The notes under the pieces: model-generated
The model's database searches: none
What the model was told of the DNA's origin: nothing
Seen by the model: the letters and a program-made list of their open reading frames with translations, nothing else
Translations under genes and position numbers: made by a program
Shown here: in pieces, positions 16,822 to 26,600 of the stretch
Position numbering within the stretch: position 1 is the first letter of the stretch
Layout: each line of letters begins with the position of its first letter
NCBI GenBank assembly: GCA_964392175.1
Contig: CAYMOJ010000008.1
Span: 1-64,000, forward strand
Length of the DNA stretch: 64,000 bases
Reading direction: 5' to 3'
Source of the DNA: Firm-04 sp964392175
Lineage (GTDB): Bacteria > Bacillota > Clostridia > Oscillospirales > Ruminococcaceae

Positions 16822-17819
16822 TCACCGGTATTCCCGGCAATTTTGTCATTCATTGGATGATTCACCACATTACATGGTGCGCCGTCAAAGTAGCAGTGTA
16901 AATTCTCTGCGGCAATGGCAAGCAAACGTTTGCGGGTTTCCATGGGTGTCCACGCAATATGCGAAGTGATCATGCAATTTTTTGCATTTCGCAAAGGGGT
17001 ATCCGCAACCATTGGCTCCTGATGCAGCACATCCACATAAGCAGCCGCCAAGCGGTCGCTGTTAAGGGCATCCGCAAGATCCTGTTCATTGACCACGCCA
17101 CCCCTCGCTGTATTGATAAGAATGGCTTCCGGCTTCATCAGGCGTAAATTGCTGTGACAGACCATCTCCCTGGACGCCTCATTGAGCGGGCAATGAATGG
17201 AAAGCACATCGGCGCAAGCAAACGCCTTTGGAACAGAAACCACCGGATAGGGGCAGTCTTCGGGAGTCGTACGAGTCGCAATCACAACCTGCATTCCAAA
17301 AGCATCCGCAATTTTGGCAACCGCCTTTCCAATGCTGCCATATCCGATAATCGCCATGGTCTTGCCGGCAAGTTCCATTGTTGGGTAGGGGAAATACGAA
17401 AAAGTACGGTGACCGATCCACTTGCCCAGACGAACATCGGCATTATACAGAGAAAGCTTCTCATAATGGTCGAGAACATAGGCAAATACAAGCTGTGCCA
17501 CTGCATTGGTGGAGTAGCTGCCTGCATTGCATACAGTGATACCCCTTGCATCTGCCGCAGGAATATCCACATTATTGTATCCGGTTGCAAGTAACCCGAT
17601 ATAGCGCAAGTTGGGACAGGCATCCATCACCGCAGCGGTAATCGGCACCTTGTTGCAAATCACAGCATCTGCATCTCCAATGCGCTCTGCGGCATCCTCG
17701 GCAGCCGTCAACGCGTAACAATCCGTGGTCACCGCATGATCATACAGGCAACTTGGGCTAATTTCATATTCATGAGACATGGTGGCAAAATCGAGGATCA
17801 CCAGATGCTTTGCTTTCAT
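16818..17819 (-). CDS. NAD-dependent D-2-hydroxyacid dehydrogenase
   Basis: A 333-residue two-domain dehydrogenase. The Rossmann motif is IIGYGSIGKAV (about residue 155), and the catalytic Arg is in INTARGGVV. The catalytic Glu/His region is DVLHQEPM and SHIAW, with the DxxA-type His followed by Trp as in glycerate/hydroxypyruvate reductases. Family members act on glycerate, lactate or phosphoglycerate; the exact substrate is not visible. It overlaps both neighbours by 4 bases (ATGA-type), in a tight chain leading to proB and proA. A role in amino acid metabolism is plausible but inferred. Confidence 0.88.
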   Translation of the reverse strand: MKAKHLVILDFATMSHEYEISPSCLYDHAVTTDCYALTAAEDAAERIGDADAVICNKVPITAAVMDACPNLRYIGLLATGYNNVDIPAADARGITVCNAGSYSTNAVAQLVFAYVLDHYEKLSLYNADVRLGKWIGHRTFSYFPYPTMELAGKTMAIIGYGSIGKAVAKIADAFGMQVVIATRTTPEDCPYPVVSVPKAFACADVLSIHCPLNEASREMVCHSNLRLMKPEAILINTARGGVVNEQDLADALNSDRLAAAYVDVLHQEPMVADTPLRNAKNCMITSHIAWTPMETRKRLLAIAAENLHCYFDGAPCNVVNHPMNDKIAGNTGE

Positions 17820-18118
17820 GGATCCTCCTCCACAACCGCCTGTTCAGCGGCTGTCTTCTCGGCTTTGGCAAGCTTTCTTGCCTGCAAGATGTACAACACA
17901 GCGGCTGCCAGCATCAACACCAGCTCCAGCACACCGACACTGTAATACCAGCCCATGCCGTCACGGACATAAATCAACAAAGAGCCGGCCATAGCGACCA
18001 TCACCACAGGCTGATACCAGTACTTTTGACGGACAAATTGCAACGCCAGAAAAATCACGGCAATGATAACAAAAATCAAATGCTGCGTAAACGAAAGTGG
18101 AAAAGTGTTCATATTCAT
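17816..18118 (-). CDS. Small membrane protein of unknown function
   Basis: A 100-residue protein starting MNMNTFPLSF after an AAGGAGAT site. Three hydrophobic spans are visible: LIFVIIAVIFLALQF, VVMVAMAGSLLIYV and LELVLMLAAAVLYIL. An acidic C-terminal tail (AEQAVVEEDP) follows. I recognise no family. It lies 10 bases after tcdA and overlaps the dehydrogenase gene by 4 bases, so it is part of the same transcription unit. Confidence 0.75.
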   Translation of the reverse strand: MNMNTFPLSFTQHLIFVIIAVIFLALQFVRQKYWYQPVVMVAMAGSLLIYVRDGMGWYYSVGVLELVLMLAAAVLYILQARKLAKAEKTAAEQAVVEEDP

Positions 18119-18128
18119 AATAATCTCC

Positions 18129-18842
18129 TTATTCTTTGATTCGACACTTCGGAATGACTTGACGACCCGCCAAAAGATTCTGTACAATGGTAGCTGCCAT
18201 CAGCAGCCCTGCCGTAGCGGGTACCCATGGCACACTGCCGATAGTTTTTTGCGTGGGATCTAATTTCTTCGGCAACTCCGGAGAATACACCACCTGCAAT
18301 CGGGAAACGCCCCTCTGCCGCAGTGCAAGCCGCACACGCTTTGCCAATGGGCAACCACAGGTCTTGTCAATATCCGCGATGCGCAGCTGGGTGGCATCCA
18401 GTTTATTGCCCGTGCCCATACACGAAAGGATCGGCACAGCGGCTTTTGCGGCGTTTTCGATCAGCATCAACTTATCTGCCAAAGAATCAATTGCATCTGC
18501 GATGTACTCGTAATCGGTCAGCTGCAATTCCGTGCCGGTGTACCGTAAATTTCGCGGTGTAACCCTGCATTGCGGGTTGATATCTCCAACCCTTTCGGCA
18601 ACGACCTCTGCTTTTGCCCTACCCACTGTAGAATGCAACGCACAAAGCTGCCGATTGCAATTGGTCAGATTCACAATATCATCATCCACCAATGTAAGTG
18701 CCCCAACGCCACTGCGAGCAAGTGCTTCTGCTACGTAGGATCCAACACCGCCCAAACCGACCACGCAGATGTGCATCCTTGCAAGGCGATCAAGAGCGTC
18801 TTCCCCCAACACCAGTGCCGTCCGTTGAAAGAATTCCTGCAT
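18129..18842 (-). CDS. tcdA: tRNA threonylcarbamoyladenosine dehydratase
   Basis: A 237-residue E1-like enzyme that cyclises t6A in tRNA using ATP. The nucleotide motif is ICVVGLGGVGSYVAEALARSG, followed by LVDDDIVNLTNCNRQ with the E1-family Asp and Asn-x-x-Arg residues. The cysteine region KTCGCPLAKRVR corresponds to the TcdA active-site segment, and GSVPWVPATAGLLMA is the conserved end. It lies 9 bases after rodA. Length and motifs fit TcdA rather than MoeB or ThiF. Confidence 0.93.
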   Translation of the reverse strand: MQEFFQRTALVLGEDALDRLARMHICVVGLGGVGSYVAEALARSGVGALTLVDDDIVNLTNCNRQLCALHSTVGRAKAEVVAERVGDINPQCRVTPRNLRYTGTELQLTDYEYIADAIDSLADKLMLIENAAKAAVPILSCMGTGNKLDATQLRIADIDKTCGCPLAKRVRLALRQRGVSRLQVVYSPELPKKLDPTQKTIGSVPWVPATAGLLMAATIVQNLLAGRQVIPKCRIKE

Positions 18843-18851
18843 AGCTGCTCC

Positions 18852-19985
18852 TTACTCCGCATCGTAGAACATACGGTATTTTTTAACATTATGTGTATAT
18901 GCGCTATTTGCAAGCCCGATGCAAAGATACATCGAAAGCATTGCTGTACCGCCTGCACTGAAAAACGGCAACGGAATGCCGATCACGGGCAGTACCTTCA
19001 ATACCATACCCAAATTCAGCACATAATGCGTAAACAGCATCGCCAGCACACCAATGCAAATGGTTTTGCCCATGGTATCTTTAGCGGCACGGCTATCATG
19101 AAACAGACGCAAGCAAATAACCGCTATGATCAGAAGGACGATGAAGGCACCCAAAAAACCCATTACCTGTGCAATATGCGAAAAAATGAAATCATTGTGC
19201 ATCTCAGGCACAGTCACATAGCCGTCGCCATCCAGCCCAAGCCCAAATAAACCACCTGCACGGATCGCCTTCAAGCCCAGATCCTGCTGATATTCCAAGC
19301 CCAACGGATCCGTGCCTGGGTGAAACAGCACTAAAATGCGTTCGCGGTGGACATCGCTAAAGATATATTCCCACAGCACCCAACAGGCGATCGGCAAAGC
19401 AGCCAGCCCTGCCAGAAGATACCAGAAGGAAAGCCCTGCGACAAACAGCATACAAACAATCATCATGGCAAAAACGATAGCCGTGCCGTAATCACCCTGC
19501 AAAGCCACCAAGCCTGCCGGTACGGCGGCGTGCAGCAGTAACAGCAGCAGATGCAGCGGATGATTCAGCTTTTCACCCACCTTGGAGATATGCAGCGAAA
19601 AGGTCAGCAAAAAGGCGATCTTCAAGATTTCTGAAGGCTGAATTTGAATAAAGCCCAGATCAACCCACGCAGTATCATCTGCGCCTTCTCTGCCATAGCC
19701 AAGGCTGGTAAAAGTCAACGCCATAAGGCCCAGCGCAACAGGTGCATACAAAAACCAGAATTTCGCGATCTTACGGTAGTCCATCAACGAAACAACGATG
19801 CAACCAATCAGACCTGCACCCATGGCAATGAGCTGCACCAGCCAGTCATTGGCGGCAACCTGCTCGGAGATGCCCTTAGCAGAGATATGATACAGCATCA
19901 CAATGCCCGTGATGGCACAAGCGGTCACCAAAATCAACAAAATATAGTCCAATCGGCGGAAGATGCCCTTGGTATTCTCTCTCAC
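18852..19985 (-). CDS. rodA: Peptidoglycan glycosyltransferase RodA (SEDS family)
   Basis: A 377-residue protein with about ten membrane spans. SEDS motifs are visible: WVDLGFIQIQPSEILKIAFLL, LQGDYGTAIVF, GLEYQQDLGLKAIRAGGLFG, DFIFSHIAQVMGFLGA, and the C-terminal LPVIGIPLPFFSAGG. RodA polymerises lipid II for side-wall growth. No matching class B penicillin-binding protein is in the window, but an MreB-family gene is at 61808-62827. RodA is preferred over FtsW because of sequence character; SpoVE-like function cannot be excluded. Confidence 0.92.
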   Translation of the reverse strand: MRENTKGIFRRLDYILLILVTACAITGIVMLYHISAKGISEQVAANDWLVQLIAMGAGLIGCIVVSLMDYRKIAKFWFLYAPVALGLMALTFTSLGYGREGADDTAWVDLGFIQIQPSEILKIAFLLTFSLHISKVGEKLNHPLHLLLLLLHAAVPAGLVALQGDYGTAIVFAMMIVCMLFVAGLSFWYLLAGLAALPIACWVLWEYIFSDVHRERILVLFHPGTDPLGLEYQQDLGLKAIRAGGLFGLGLDGDGYVTVPEMHNDFIFSHIAQVMGFLGAFIVLLIIAVICLRLFHDSRAAKDTMGKTICIGVLAMLFTHYVLNLGMVLKVLPVIGIPLPFFSAGGTAMLSMYLCIGLANSAYTHNVKKYRMFYDAE

Positions 19986-20023
19986 AGCAACCTCCTTTTC
20001 GACTGCGGGGTATCTATATGGAT

Positions 20024-20032
20024 ATTATACCA
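20024..20032 (-). promoter_or_regulatory. Possible extended -10 promoter before rodA
   Basis: The minus strand reads TGGTATAAT, a TGn-extended perfect -10 hexamer overlapping the stop codon of the lipoprotein gene, about 40 bases upstream of the rodA start. No good -35 is seen at 17 bases, which is typical of extended -10 promoters. Confidence 0.4.
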
Positions 20033-20714
20033 CGGGAAACTGATAGGTTCCGTGGAAGAAAAAGCGAAACCAGTTGGCAAACGCAGTCACCTCAGTATTT
20101 TGGCGGTACATCACCGTATCATCATAACGGACAAGCAGCATTGGCTCAGCGTTCTCGTTGATCAAATACAGACTCCGCACGCCCATTGGATCGCTGCCCG
20201 CACTCTGTGTTGCAATATCGACAGCGGCATAGGTACTCTGCTGTGATGCCATATACCACAGCGTTTGTCTTTCCGCCTCGCCCATGATATTGACAGGCGA
20301 CGCAGTAGCATAGTAATCCTGCAATGTGGCAAACCAATTTGCAGCAGCAGTATCCAGCGGCTGCCGATAGCGGTACACATTGCCCTTTTTATCGTAGAAA
20401 TTGACGGTCTGTGTTCTGCCATCCTCATAGTTGTCATAAATCATCACCAACAGGATATCCTGCGTCGGCTCTGCCACAGTGCTTGCATCAAATGCAAAGG
20501 GATAATCGGTTTTCGCATTGGAATCGATTGTCACATTTGTGGTAATGGATTCTTTATATGCCGCATTGGGGTCAGGCTCAGGCACTCCAAGCTGCTGCGC
20601 AGGAGGCGTTTCCGTTCCGTCGCCTTTATAGCAGCCATAGCAGGGCAGCAAAACGGCGGTCAGCAGTACTGCGGCACAGCGCTTGCAAAATGTCATAGGG
20701 ATGGGGGTTTTCAT
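20025..20714 (-). CDS. Putative lipoprotein of unknown function
   Basis: A 229-residue protein with a Lys/Arg n-region, a short hydrophobic core and the lipobox CYGC (Cys about residue 28), followed by a Pro-rich spacer. The remainder looks like a small alpha/beta domain (ILLVMIYDNYEDG, TVNFYDKKGNVYRY, YLINENAEPMLLVRYDD). I recognise no family. It sits between yifB and rodA on the same strand with gaps of about 40 bases, so it may share their transcript. AAGGAGAG precedes the start. Confidence 0.75.
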   Translation of the reverse strand: MKTPIPMTFCKRCAAVLLTAVLLPCYGCYKGDGTETPPAQQLGVPEPDPNAAYKESITTNVTIDSNAKTDYPFAFDASTVAEPTQDILLVMIYDNYEDGRTQTVNFYDKKGNVYRYRQPLDTAAANWFATLQDYYATASPVNIMGEAERQTLWYMASQQSTYAAVDIATQSAGSDPMGVRSLYLINENAEPMLLVRYDDTVMYRQNTEVTAFANWFRFFFHGTYQFPVV

Positions 20715-20753
20715 GAATCTGCTCTCTCCTTGCTTCGTTTCTCTTTTCTTCTC

Positions 20754-22277
20754 TCATTGTTTCCAATATTTGCGATCAAGGGTACGGTACTGCACCGCTT
20801 CAGCAATATGTGTTGCATCAATCACCTCGGCGCGCTTCAAATCGGCAGAAGTACGCGCCACCTTCAGAAGGCGGTCGTAAGCTCTTGCCGAAAGCCCCAG
20901 CTTTTCAAACACTGCCTTTAGCCTTGCCTTCGCGCGGTCGGTCATGGGGCAGAACTGTGCCAATTTATCGGGAGTAATACGAGCGTTACAGGTGATTTTT
21001 GTTCCTTGAAAGCGTTCCGTCTGCATGGCTCTTGCCTCCATCACTCTGGCGCGGATCTCCGCACTGGATTCCTCCGGCTTATGATCTGCAAGATCATCAA
21101 ACGAAACCGGTGCCGCCTCAATATGCAGATCAAAACGGTCAAGCAGTGGCCCGGAAACACGATTGAGATACGCTGCCGCCACTCTCTGATTACAGGTACA
21201 GGGTCTGGTGGGATGCCCAAGATAACCACAAGGGCAAGGGTTCATTGCAGCAATCAGCATAATGGAACAGGGATATCGTACCGTGCCTGCTGCACGGGAT
21301 ATGGTTACCTCCCTATCCTCCAGTGGCTGCCGCAGGATCTCCAAAGTACGGCGGTCGAACTCCGCAAGCTCGTCCAGAAACAGCAAGCCGTTATGCGCCA
21401 ACGAGATCTCCCCGGGGTGGGGAATCGTGCCACCGCCTGCCAACCCCGCAGAAGAAATGGTGTGATGCGGCGAACGAAAGGGTCTGACTGCCACTAACGG
21501 ATGCTCCGCATCCAGCAGACCGGCCACAGAATGAATGTTGGTGGTTTCAATCGATTCTTCAAAGGTCAACGGTGGTAGAATTCCCGGCATACGCTTAGCA
21601 AGCATACTTTTCCCGCTACCGGGTGGCCCAATGAGCAACGCATTGTGTCCGCCTGCCGCAGCCAGTTCAAGGGCATATTTTGCTGCCGCCTGACCATGTA
21701 CATCAGCAAAATCGGGTACAATGGGCTGCTTTGCATCAGAAAGACCCATATGCTTTGTGGGAGTCAGCGGTGCAGTGCCCTCAAAATGCGCTAGCAGTGC
21801 CGCAGCGTTTGGCACACCATAAACAGTCATCCCCTCCACCACAGAGGCTTCCCCTGCATTTTCCACCGGTACGTACATAGTGGTGATGCCATGCTGCTTT
21901 GCCACCAGCGTCATGGGAAGCACACCGTTTACGCGCCGCACATCGCCGTTAAGCGATACTTCTCCAATCATGGCTGCATCTTTGGGAATTTCTACACGAC
22001 CCAGTGCGGAAAGAATCGCCATAAGGATGGGTAAATCATGCATACTGCCGTTTTTTCGGGTATCGGCAGGTGCCAGATTGACTACACAATTGGAGGTAGG
22101 AAACGCAATACCACAGGCATACAATGCCGATTTGATACGCTCACGGCTTTCCTGCACAGCGGTATCCGCAAGCCCTACGATTTCAAAGCGTGGCAAACCA
22201 CGGTTAACGGCAATTTCCACCTCTACAGGAAACGCATTCAAACCGAACAAGCCCAAGCTATTGACCGCTGCAAACAT
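20754..22277 (-). CDS. yifB: YifB/ComM-family Mg-chelatase-like AAA+ ATPase
   Basis: A 507-residue protein. The N-terminal third has the Lon-like fold typical of the family (VEIAVNRGLPRFEIVGL, VNLAPADTRKNG). The central AAA+ domain has Walker A LLIGPPGSGKSMLAKR and Walker B GLLFLDELAEF, followed by MLIAAMNPCPCGYLG with its Cys cluster. The C-terminal ComM region contains ARAYDRLLKVARTSADL. ComM-type proteins act as branch-migration helicases in natural transformation. AGGAGGGAG supports the start. Confidence 0.93.
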   Translation of the reverse strand: MFAAVNSLGLFGLNAFPVEVEIAVNRGLPRFEIVGLADTAVQESRERIKSALYACGIAFPTSNCVVNLAPADTRKNGSMHDLPILMAILSALGRVEIPKDAAMIGEVSLNGDVRRVNGVLPMTLVAKQHGITTMYVPVENAGEASVVEGMTVYGVPNAAALLAHFEGTAPLTPTKHMGLSDAKQPIVPDFADVHGQAAAKYALELAAAGGHNALLIGPPGSGKSMLAKRMPGILPPLTFEESIETTNIHSVAGLLDAEHPLVAVRPFRSPHHTISSAGLAGGGTIPHPGEISLAHNGLLFLDELAEFDRRTLEILRQPLEDREVTISRAAGTVRYPCSIMLIAAMNPCPCGYLGHPTRPCTCNQRVAAAYLNRVSGPLLDRFDLHIEAAPVSFDDLADHKPEESSAEIRARVMEARAMQTERFQGTKITCNARITPDKLAQFCPMTDRAKARLKAVFEKLGLSARAYDRLLKVARTSADLKRAEVIDATHIAEAVQYRTLDRKYWKQ

Positions 22278-22353
22278 TGTACTCCCTCCTTTTACGCGCC
22301 CTACTTTTCAAAATGATCCGATTTTACCATATCGATCAAGAGCAGCGTGACAT

Positions 22354-23130
22354 TCAGTCGTTGCCATCGCGTTCATTTTCGGTGTTCGCAGAACACTGCC
22401 TGACGCTTTCGGTAATCTGCTCTGCAAGCTCTGCGGCTGCATCTCCTGTTGAGACATCGTTCAATGGCTTTTTACGCTTGCGCAGAGAACGAGGCGTATT
22501 GGAGGCATATTTTTTGTGTTCCCCCCGATGCGCCATCAGCGTCTGCACCACAATATCTGAGGTAGAAATATCAAACCGGTCGCGAAAATCAGGATAGCCA
22601 TCCATTTCGGCAAGTGCAGTCTCTTTCTGCATAGAACCCATGGAGTAGATATACAGCCACAGTCCCACCACGCCGAGGATCGCAGACCAGTAATCCAATC
22701 GAATCACACCCATGACTGCTACCACACCGTAAAACACGGTCAAAATCACGTTGAGGGTATGTACATTTGCCCACGCAATGTATCCCAGCGCGGCAACGAT
22801 CAGTGCAAACATGATCTGGAAGATCCCACCGCCAAGCATCGCACCGGGGCCCTCCATGCCTGCAAAAGGCATACTGAGCACACCAAAAATCTGAATATAG
22901 ATTCGAAAAACGGAAAGCAGTGCAATAAAGATACACAATGCTGTATTGCCAATAAAAGTACGGCGATAGGCAGCCTCAATATCATGCATCTGCATACGGC
23001 AATATTCATAGTGAGAGCGGTTCTTTTCCAGATGTACAATTCTTGCCTGCTCCTGCGCAAAAGGGTTTTCCGCAGGGGGAGATGTCTTGCTTTGCGTTTG
23101 CTTTTGCTGTGGATGCTGTTTTTTTGCCAT
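22354..23130 (-). CDS. Hypothetical membrane protein
   Basis: A 258-residue protein, starting at MAKKQHPQQK after AAAGGA. Residues 1-60 are polar and Gln/Lys rich. Four hydrophobic spans follow at about 70-190 (LCIFIALLSVFRIYIQIF, FQIMFALIVAALGYIAW, LNVILTVFYGVVAVMG, AILGVVGLWLYIYSM). The last 60 residues are charged and contain an RSLRKRKK basic patch. I recognise no family. It lies 76 bases upstream of yifB and is divergent from rpoB. Its 5' leader is about 170 bases if the promoter at 23312-23340 is used. Confidence 0.75.
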   Translation of the reverse strand: MAKKQHPQQKQTQSKTSPPAENPFAQEQARIVHLEKNRSHYEYCRMQMHDIEAAYRRTFIGNTALCIFIALLSVFRIYIQIFGVLSMPFAGMEGPGAMLGGGIFQIMFALIVAALGYIAWANVHTLNVILTVFYGVVAVMGVIRLDYWSAILGVVGLWLYIYSMGSMQKETALAEMDGYPDFRDRFDISTSDIVVQTLMAHRGEHKKYASNTPRSLRKRKKPLNDVSTGDAAAELAEQITESVRQCSANTENERDGND

Positions 23131-23311
23131 ATGCCATCGCCATCCTTTCGAGTTTTCAAGTTTGAATTTACGGAATGATTTTTGATTTCTCCGAAATGCA
23201 GAAGTATCCGGCACAGCAAGCAAAGAACTGCGGATCAATCTCCTGCGTACTATATTGCGAAACCGGTCACACACCGGGTTTTTCTTCGACGTATAGATAT
23301 GCTATTTTAGT

Positions 23312-23340
23312 ATTATATCACAATTCCGCGGAAAAGTAAA
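23312..23340 (-). promoter_or_regulatory. Probable promoter of the hypothetical membrane protein gene
   Basis: On the minus strand, TTTACT (23340-23335), a 17-base spacer, then TATAAT (23317-23312) preceded by TG one base upstream, which gives an extended -10. It points away from rpoB. Confidence 0.55.
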
Positions 23341-23425
23341 CCCGATGGCGGCATTTTTTTGTTTTTTTCGGTAGTGGCTAAACACCGGACGATCACGGCG
23401 ATGCAAAATCGTAATAGTGCCAAAA

Positions 23426-23457
23426 ATGCCGCATTTCGAGGCATCGAATTGCGGCAT
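23426..23457. promoter_or_regulatory. Long stem-loop upstream of the rpoB promoter
   Basis: ATGCCGCA (23426-23433) pairs with TGCGGCAT (23450-23457), and inside it TTCGA pairs with TCGAA around the tetraloop GGCA, with one T-T mismatch between the two stems. On the minus strand it is followed at once by a T-run, so it could terminate minus-strand transcripts coming from the rpoB side. It ends 35 bases before the rpoB -35 box. Confidence 0.55.
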
Positions 23458-23492
23458 AGTGCTGAATTTTTTATGTTTAAGAGGTAAAGCCC

Positions 23493-23521
23493 TTGACAAG
23501 GTTGGAAATATCCTATATAAT
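23493..23521 (+). promoter_or_regulatory. rpoBC promoter
   Basis: TTGACA (23493-23498), 17 bases, TATAAT (23516-23521): a full-consensus sigma-A promoter. The start would be near 23528, leaving a leader of about 165 bases before rpoB. Confidence 0.88.
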
Positions 23522-23693
23522 GACAGAATGCCCCATTATGGCGAAATGGCGTTTTTCGCAGAATAGTATACCACATATTTTACAGCTTGTCAACCCCCGA
23601 TGCAATGAATTTTGCATGGGTTTTCCCGTAAAGCGCAAAGCGCCAGCAACAAAACGCAAACTTTTTCAGAAAAAAGTCAGGAGGTTTTTGCCC

Positions 23694-26600
23694 ATGAGCT
23701 TGCAAACGAATCCGGGGACGCAGACGGAGATCGCAGTGACACCGAAGCAGGTCGGAAAGAACCAACGCATGAGTTTCGGCAAGATTAATGAGGTCTTGCA
23801 GATGCCCAACTTGATCGAGGTGCAGAAGAATTCCTACCAGTGGTTTCTCACCGAAGGTCTGCGTGAGGTGTTCCGTGATGTAGCCGCTATCACCGATTTC
23901 AACGGCAATCTTCAGCTCAGCTTCGGCGACTTCAAAATTGACGAGACTCCGAAGTATACCATCGCAGAGTGCAAGGAGCGCGATGTTACCTACGCTGCCC
24001 CTCTGCGTGTTGTCGCATCCCTGTGGAACAAGGAAACCGATGAAGTCAAAAAGAGCGAGATCTTCATGGGAGATTTCCCCCTGATGACTGAGAGCGGAAC
24101 CTTCGTGATCAATGGTGCGGAACGCGTAATCGTTTCGCAGTTGGTACGTTCCCCCGGTGTCTATTACGCCTCTACCAGAGATAAATCCGGTAAGGATCTG
24201 TTCAGTGCCACCATCATTCCCAACCGTGGTGCATGGCTGGAATACGAAATGGATTCCAACGATGTGGTGTATGTCCGCATCGACAAAAACCGTAAGATCC
24301 CGCTCACTACCTTCATCCGCGCACTGGGCATCAGCTCCAGCGAGGAAATTCTTGCCATGTTCGGCGATGACCCCCGTCTGCGTTGCACCATTGAGCAGAA
24401 GGAAGTCGTCGTCAAAGAAGGCAGTGACAAGAGCAGTGAGCCAAACACTTCCGGTGCTTTGCTGGAAGTCTATAAGAAAATGCGCCCGGGCGAGCCTGCT
24501 ACCATCGATGGCGCGCAGACGCTGTTGAACAATCTGTTCTTCGATGCACGCCGCTATGATCTGGCACGCTTTGGCCGCTATAAATATAACAAGAAGCTTG
24601 GCATTGCTTCTCGTCTGGTCGGTCACATTCTCTCTCGCCCCGTCATCAACGCAATGACAGGCGAGGTGATGGCTGTTGAGGGGCAAAAGGTCTCCTACGA
24701 GCTTGCCCACGAGATCGAGCAAGCGGGCGTCATGGAAGCATTCATCACTGTTGAAGTGCACCGCACACGCACCGACGCCAAAAAGCATGAAACGATCTCT
24801 GAGCTGGTCACGCGCGAGATCAAAGTGCTGGGCAACGGCATGGTGGATCTGGCAGGCTATGTGGATTGTGACCCCACAGAGCTGGGTATTTCCGAGAAGG
24901 TCTCCGCAAAGGTGCTGAGTGCCATTCTGGAGGAAGCCGGTGACGACCACGACCTGCTGCTGGAAACCATCAAGCGCAGAGCAGACGAGTTGGTGCCGAA
25001 GCATATTGTCCGTGACGATATTTTTGCTTCTATCAGCTATTTTTGTAACCTCTGTGACGGCGTGGGTACCGTGGATGATATTGACCACCTGGGCAACCGC
25101 CGTATTCGTTCGGTGGGCGAGCTGCTCCAAAACCAGTTCCGCATTGGATTTGCCCGTATGGAGCGTACAATTCGTGAGCGCATGAGTTTGCAGGGCGCCG
25201 ATGCCGAGGGACTTTCTCCACAGGCACTGGTCAATATTCGCCCCATTACTGCTGCAATTAAAGAATTCTTCGGCTCTTCGCCGCTGTCGCAGTTCATGGA
25301 TCAGAATAACCCCCTTGCCGAATTGACGCACAAACGCCGTCTTTCCGCACTGGGCCCCGGCGGTCTGTCTCGTGACCGTGCCGGATTCGAGGTTCGAGAT
25401 GTACACTACTCCCACTATGGAAGAATGTGCCCCATCGAGACCCCTGAAGGTCCGAACATCGGTTTGATCTCTTATCTGGCATCCTTTGCCAGAATCAATG
25501 CTTACGGCTTTATCGAAGCACCCTATCGCCGCGTAGATAAGGCTACCGGCGTAGTCACCGATGAAGTTCTCTATATGACCGCAGATACCGAAGATCTCTA
25601 CTATGTCGCGCAGGCAAACGAAAAGCTTACCGAGGACGGCAAATTCGCGAAAAAGCGTGTTACCGCCCGTCACCGTGACCAGATCATCGAGTGCGATCGC
25701 GAACTGATCGACTTTATGGATATTTCTCCGAAGATGGTCGTTTCTGTCGCAACTGCTATGATTCCCTTCTTGGAGAACGATGACGCAAACCGTGCACTGA
25801 TGGGCTCTAATATGCAGCGACAGGCTGTTCCGCTACTGAAAACAGAGCGTCCGTTCGTTGGTACCGGTATGGAATACAAGGCTGCCGTAGATTCCGGTGT
25901 TTGCATTCTCGCTCGTGAGGCAGGTACCGTTGTTTCCGTCAGCGCAGACGAAATCGTCATTCGTCACGGCAATCGTGAGGACGACCTTACCACCTACCGG
26001 TTAACCAAATTCAAACGCAGTAACCAAGGCACCTGTATCAACCAGCGTCCCATTGTCAATGTGGGTGAAACCGTAGAAAAGGGACAGGTCATCGCCGATG
26101 GCCCTGCAACCTGCGATGGCGAAATTTCCCTTGGCAAGAATGCCCTCATCGGCTTTATGACATGGGAAGGCTATAACTACGAGGACGCTGTTTTGCTGAA
26201 TGAGCGTCTGGTGCGTGAAGATGTGTTCACCTCCGTGCATATCGAGGAGTACGAGATCGAGTGCCGCGATACCAAGCTTGGCCCCGAAGAAATCACCCGT
26301 GATATCCCCAATGTGGGCGATGACGCATTGAAAGATCTGGATGAACGCGGTATCATTCGCATTGGTGCAGAAGTGCACGCGGGCGATATTCTGGTCGGCA
26401 AGGTCACACCGAAGGGCGAAACGGAGTTAACCGCAGAGGAGCGTTTGCTTCGTGCCATCTTCGGTGAAAAAGCAAGGGAAGTCCGTGATAACTCTCTGAA
26501 GGTGCCGCACGGCGAAGCAGGTATCATCGTGGATGTCAAGATCTTTGACCGCACCAATTGCGATGAGCTTGGCCCCGGCGTAAATATGATGGTTCGCTGC

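Larger units (their letters stand above)
23131..23693. other. Divergent intergenic region before rpoB
   Basis: This 563-base stretch between the hypothetical membrane protein gene and rpoB contains no supportable gene. It holds a minus-strand promoter (23312-23340), a long hairpin (23426-23457), the rpoB promoter (23493-23521) and about 165 bases of rpoB leader. A short stem (CCGGT/ACCGG with a 5-base loop) lies near 23264-23278 in the leader of the minus-strand gene. I see no ribosomal protein gene here. Confidence 0.7.

Noticed and set aside
23493..23693. Upstream in-frame extension of rpoB
   Set aside because: It would begin at the -35 box of the rpoB promoter, is not similar to RpoB N-termini, and lacks a ribosome binding site. 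The ATG at 23694 has AGGAGG.
23580..25673. A 697-codon open frame opposite rpoB
   Set aside because: It is antisense to one of the most conserved genes and has no domain, signal peptide or promoter. Codon bias of rpoB explains it.
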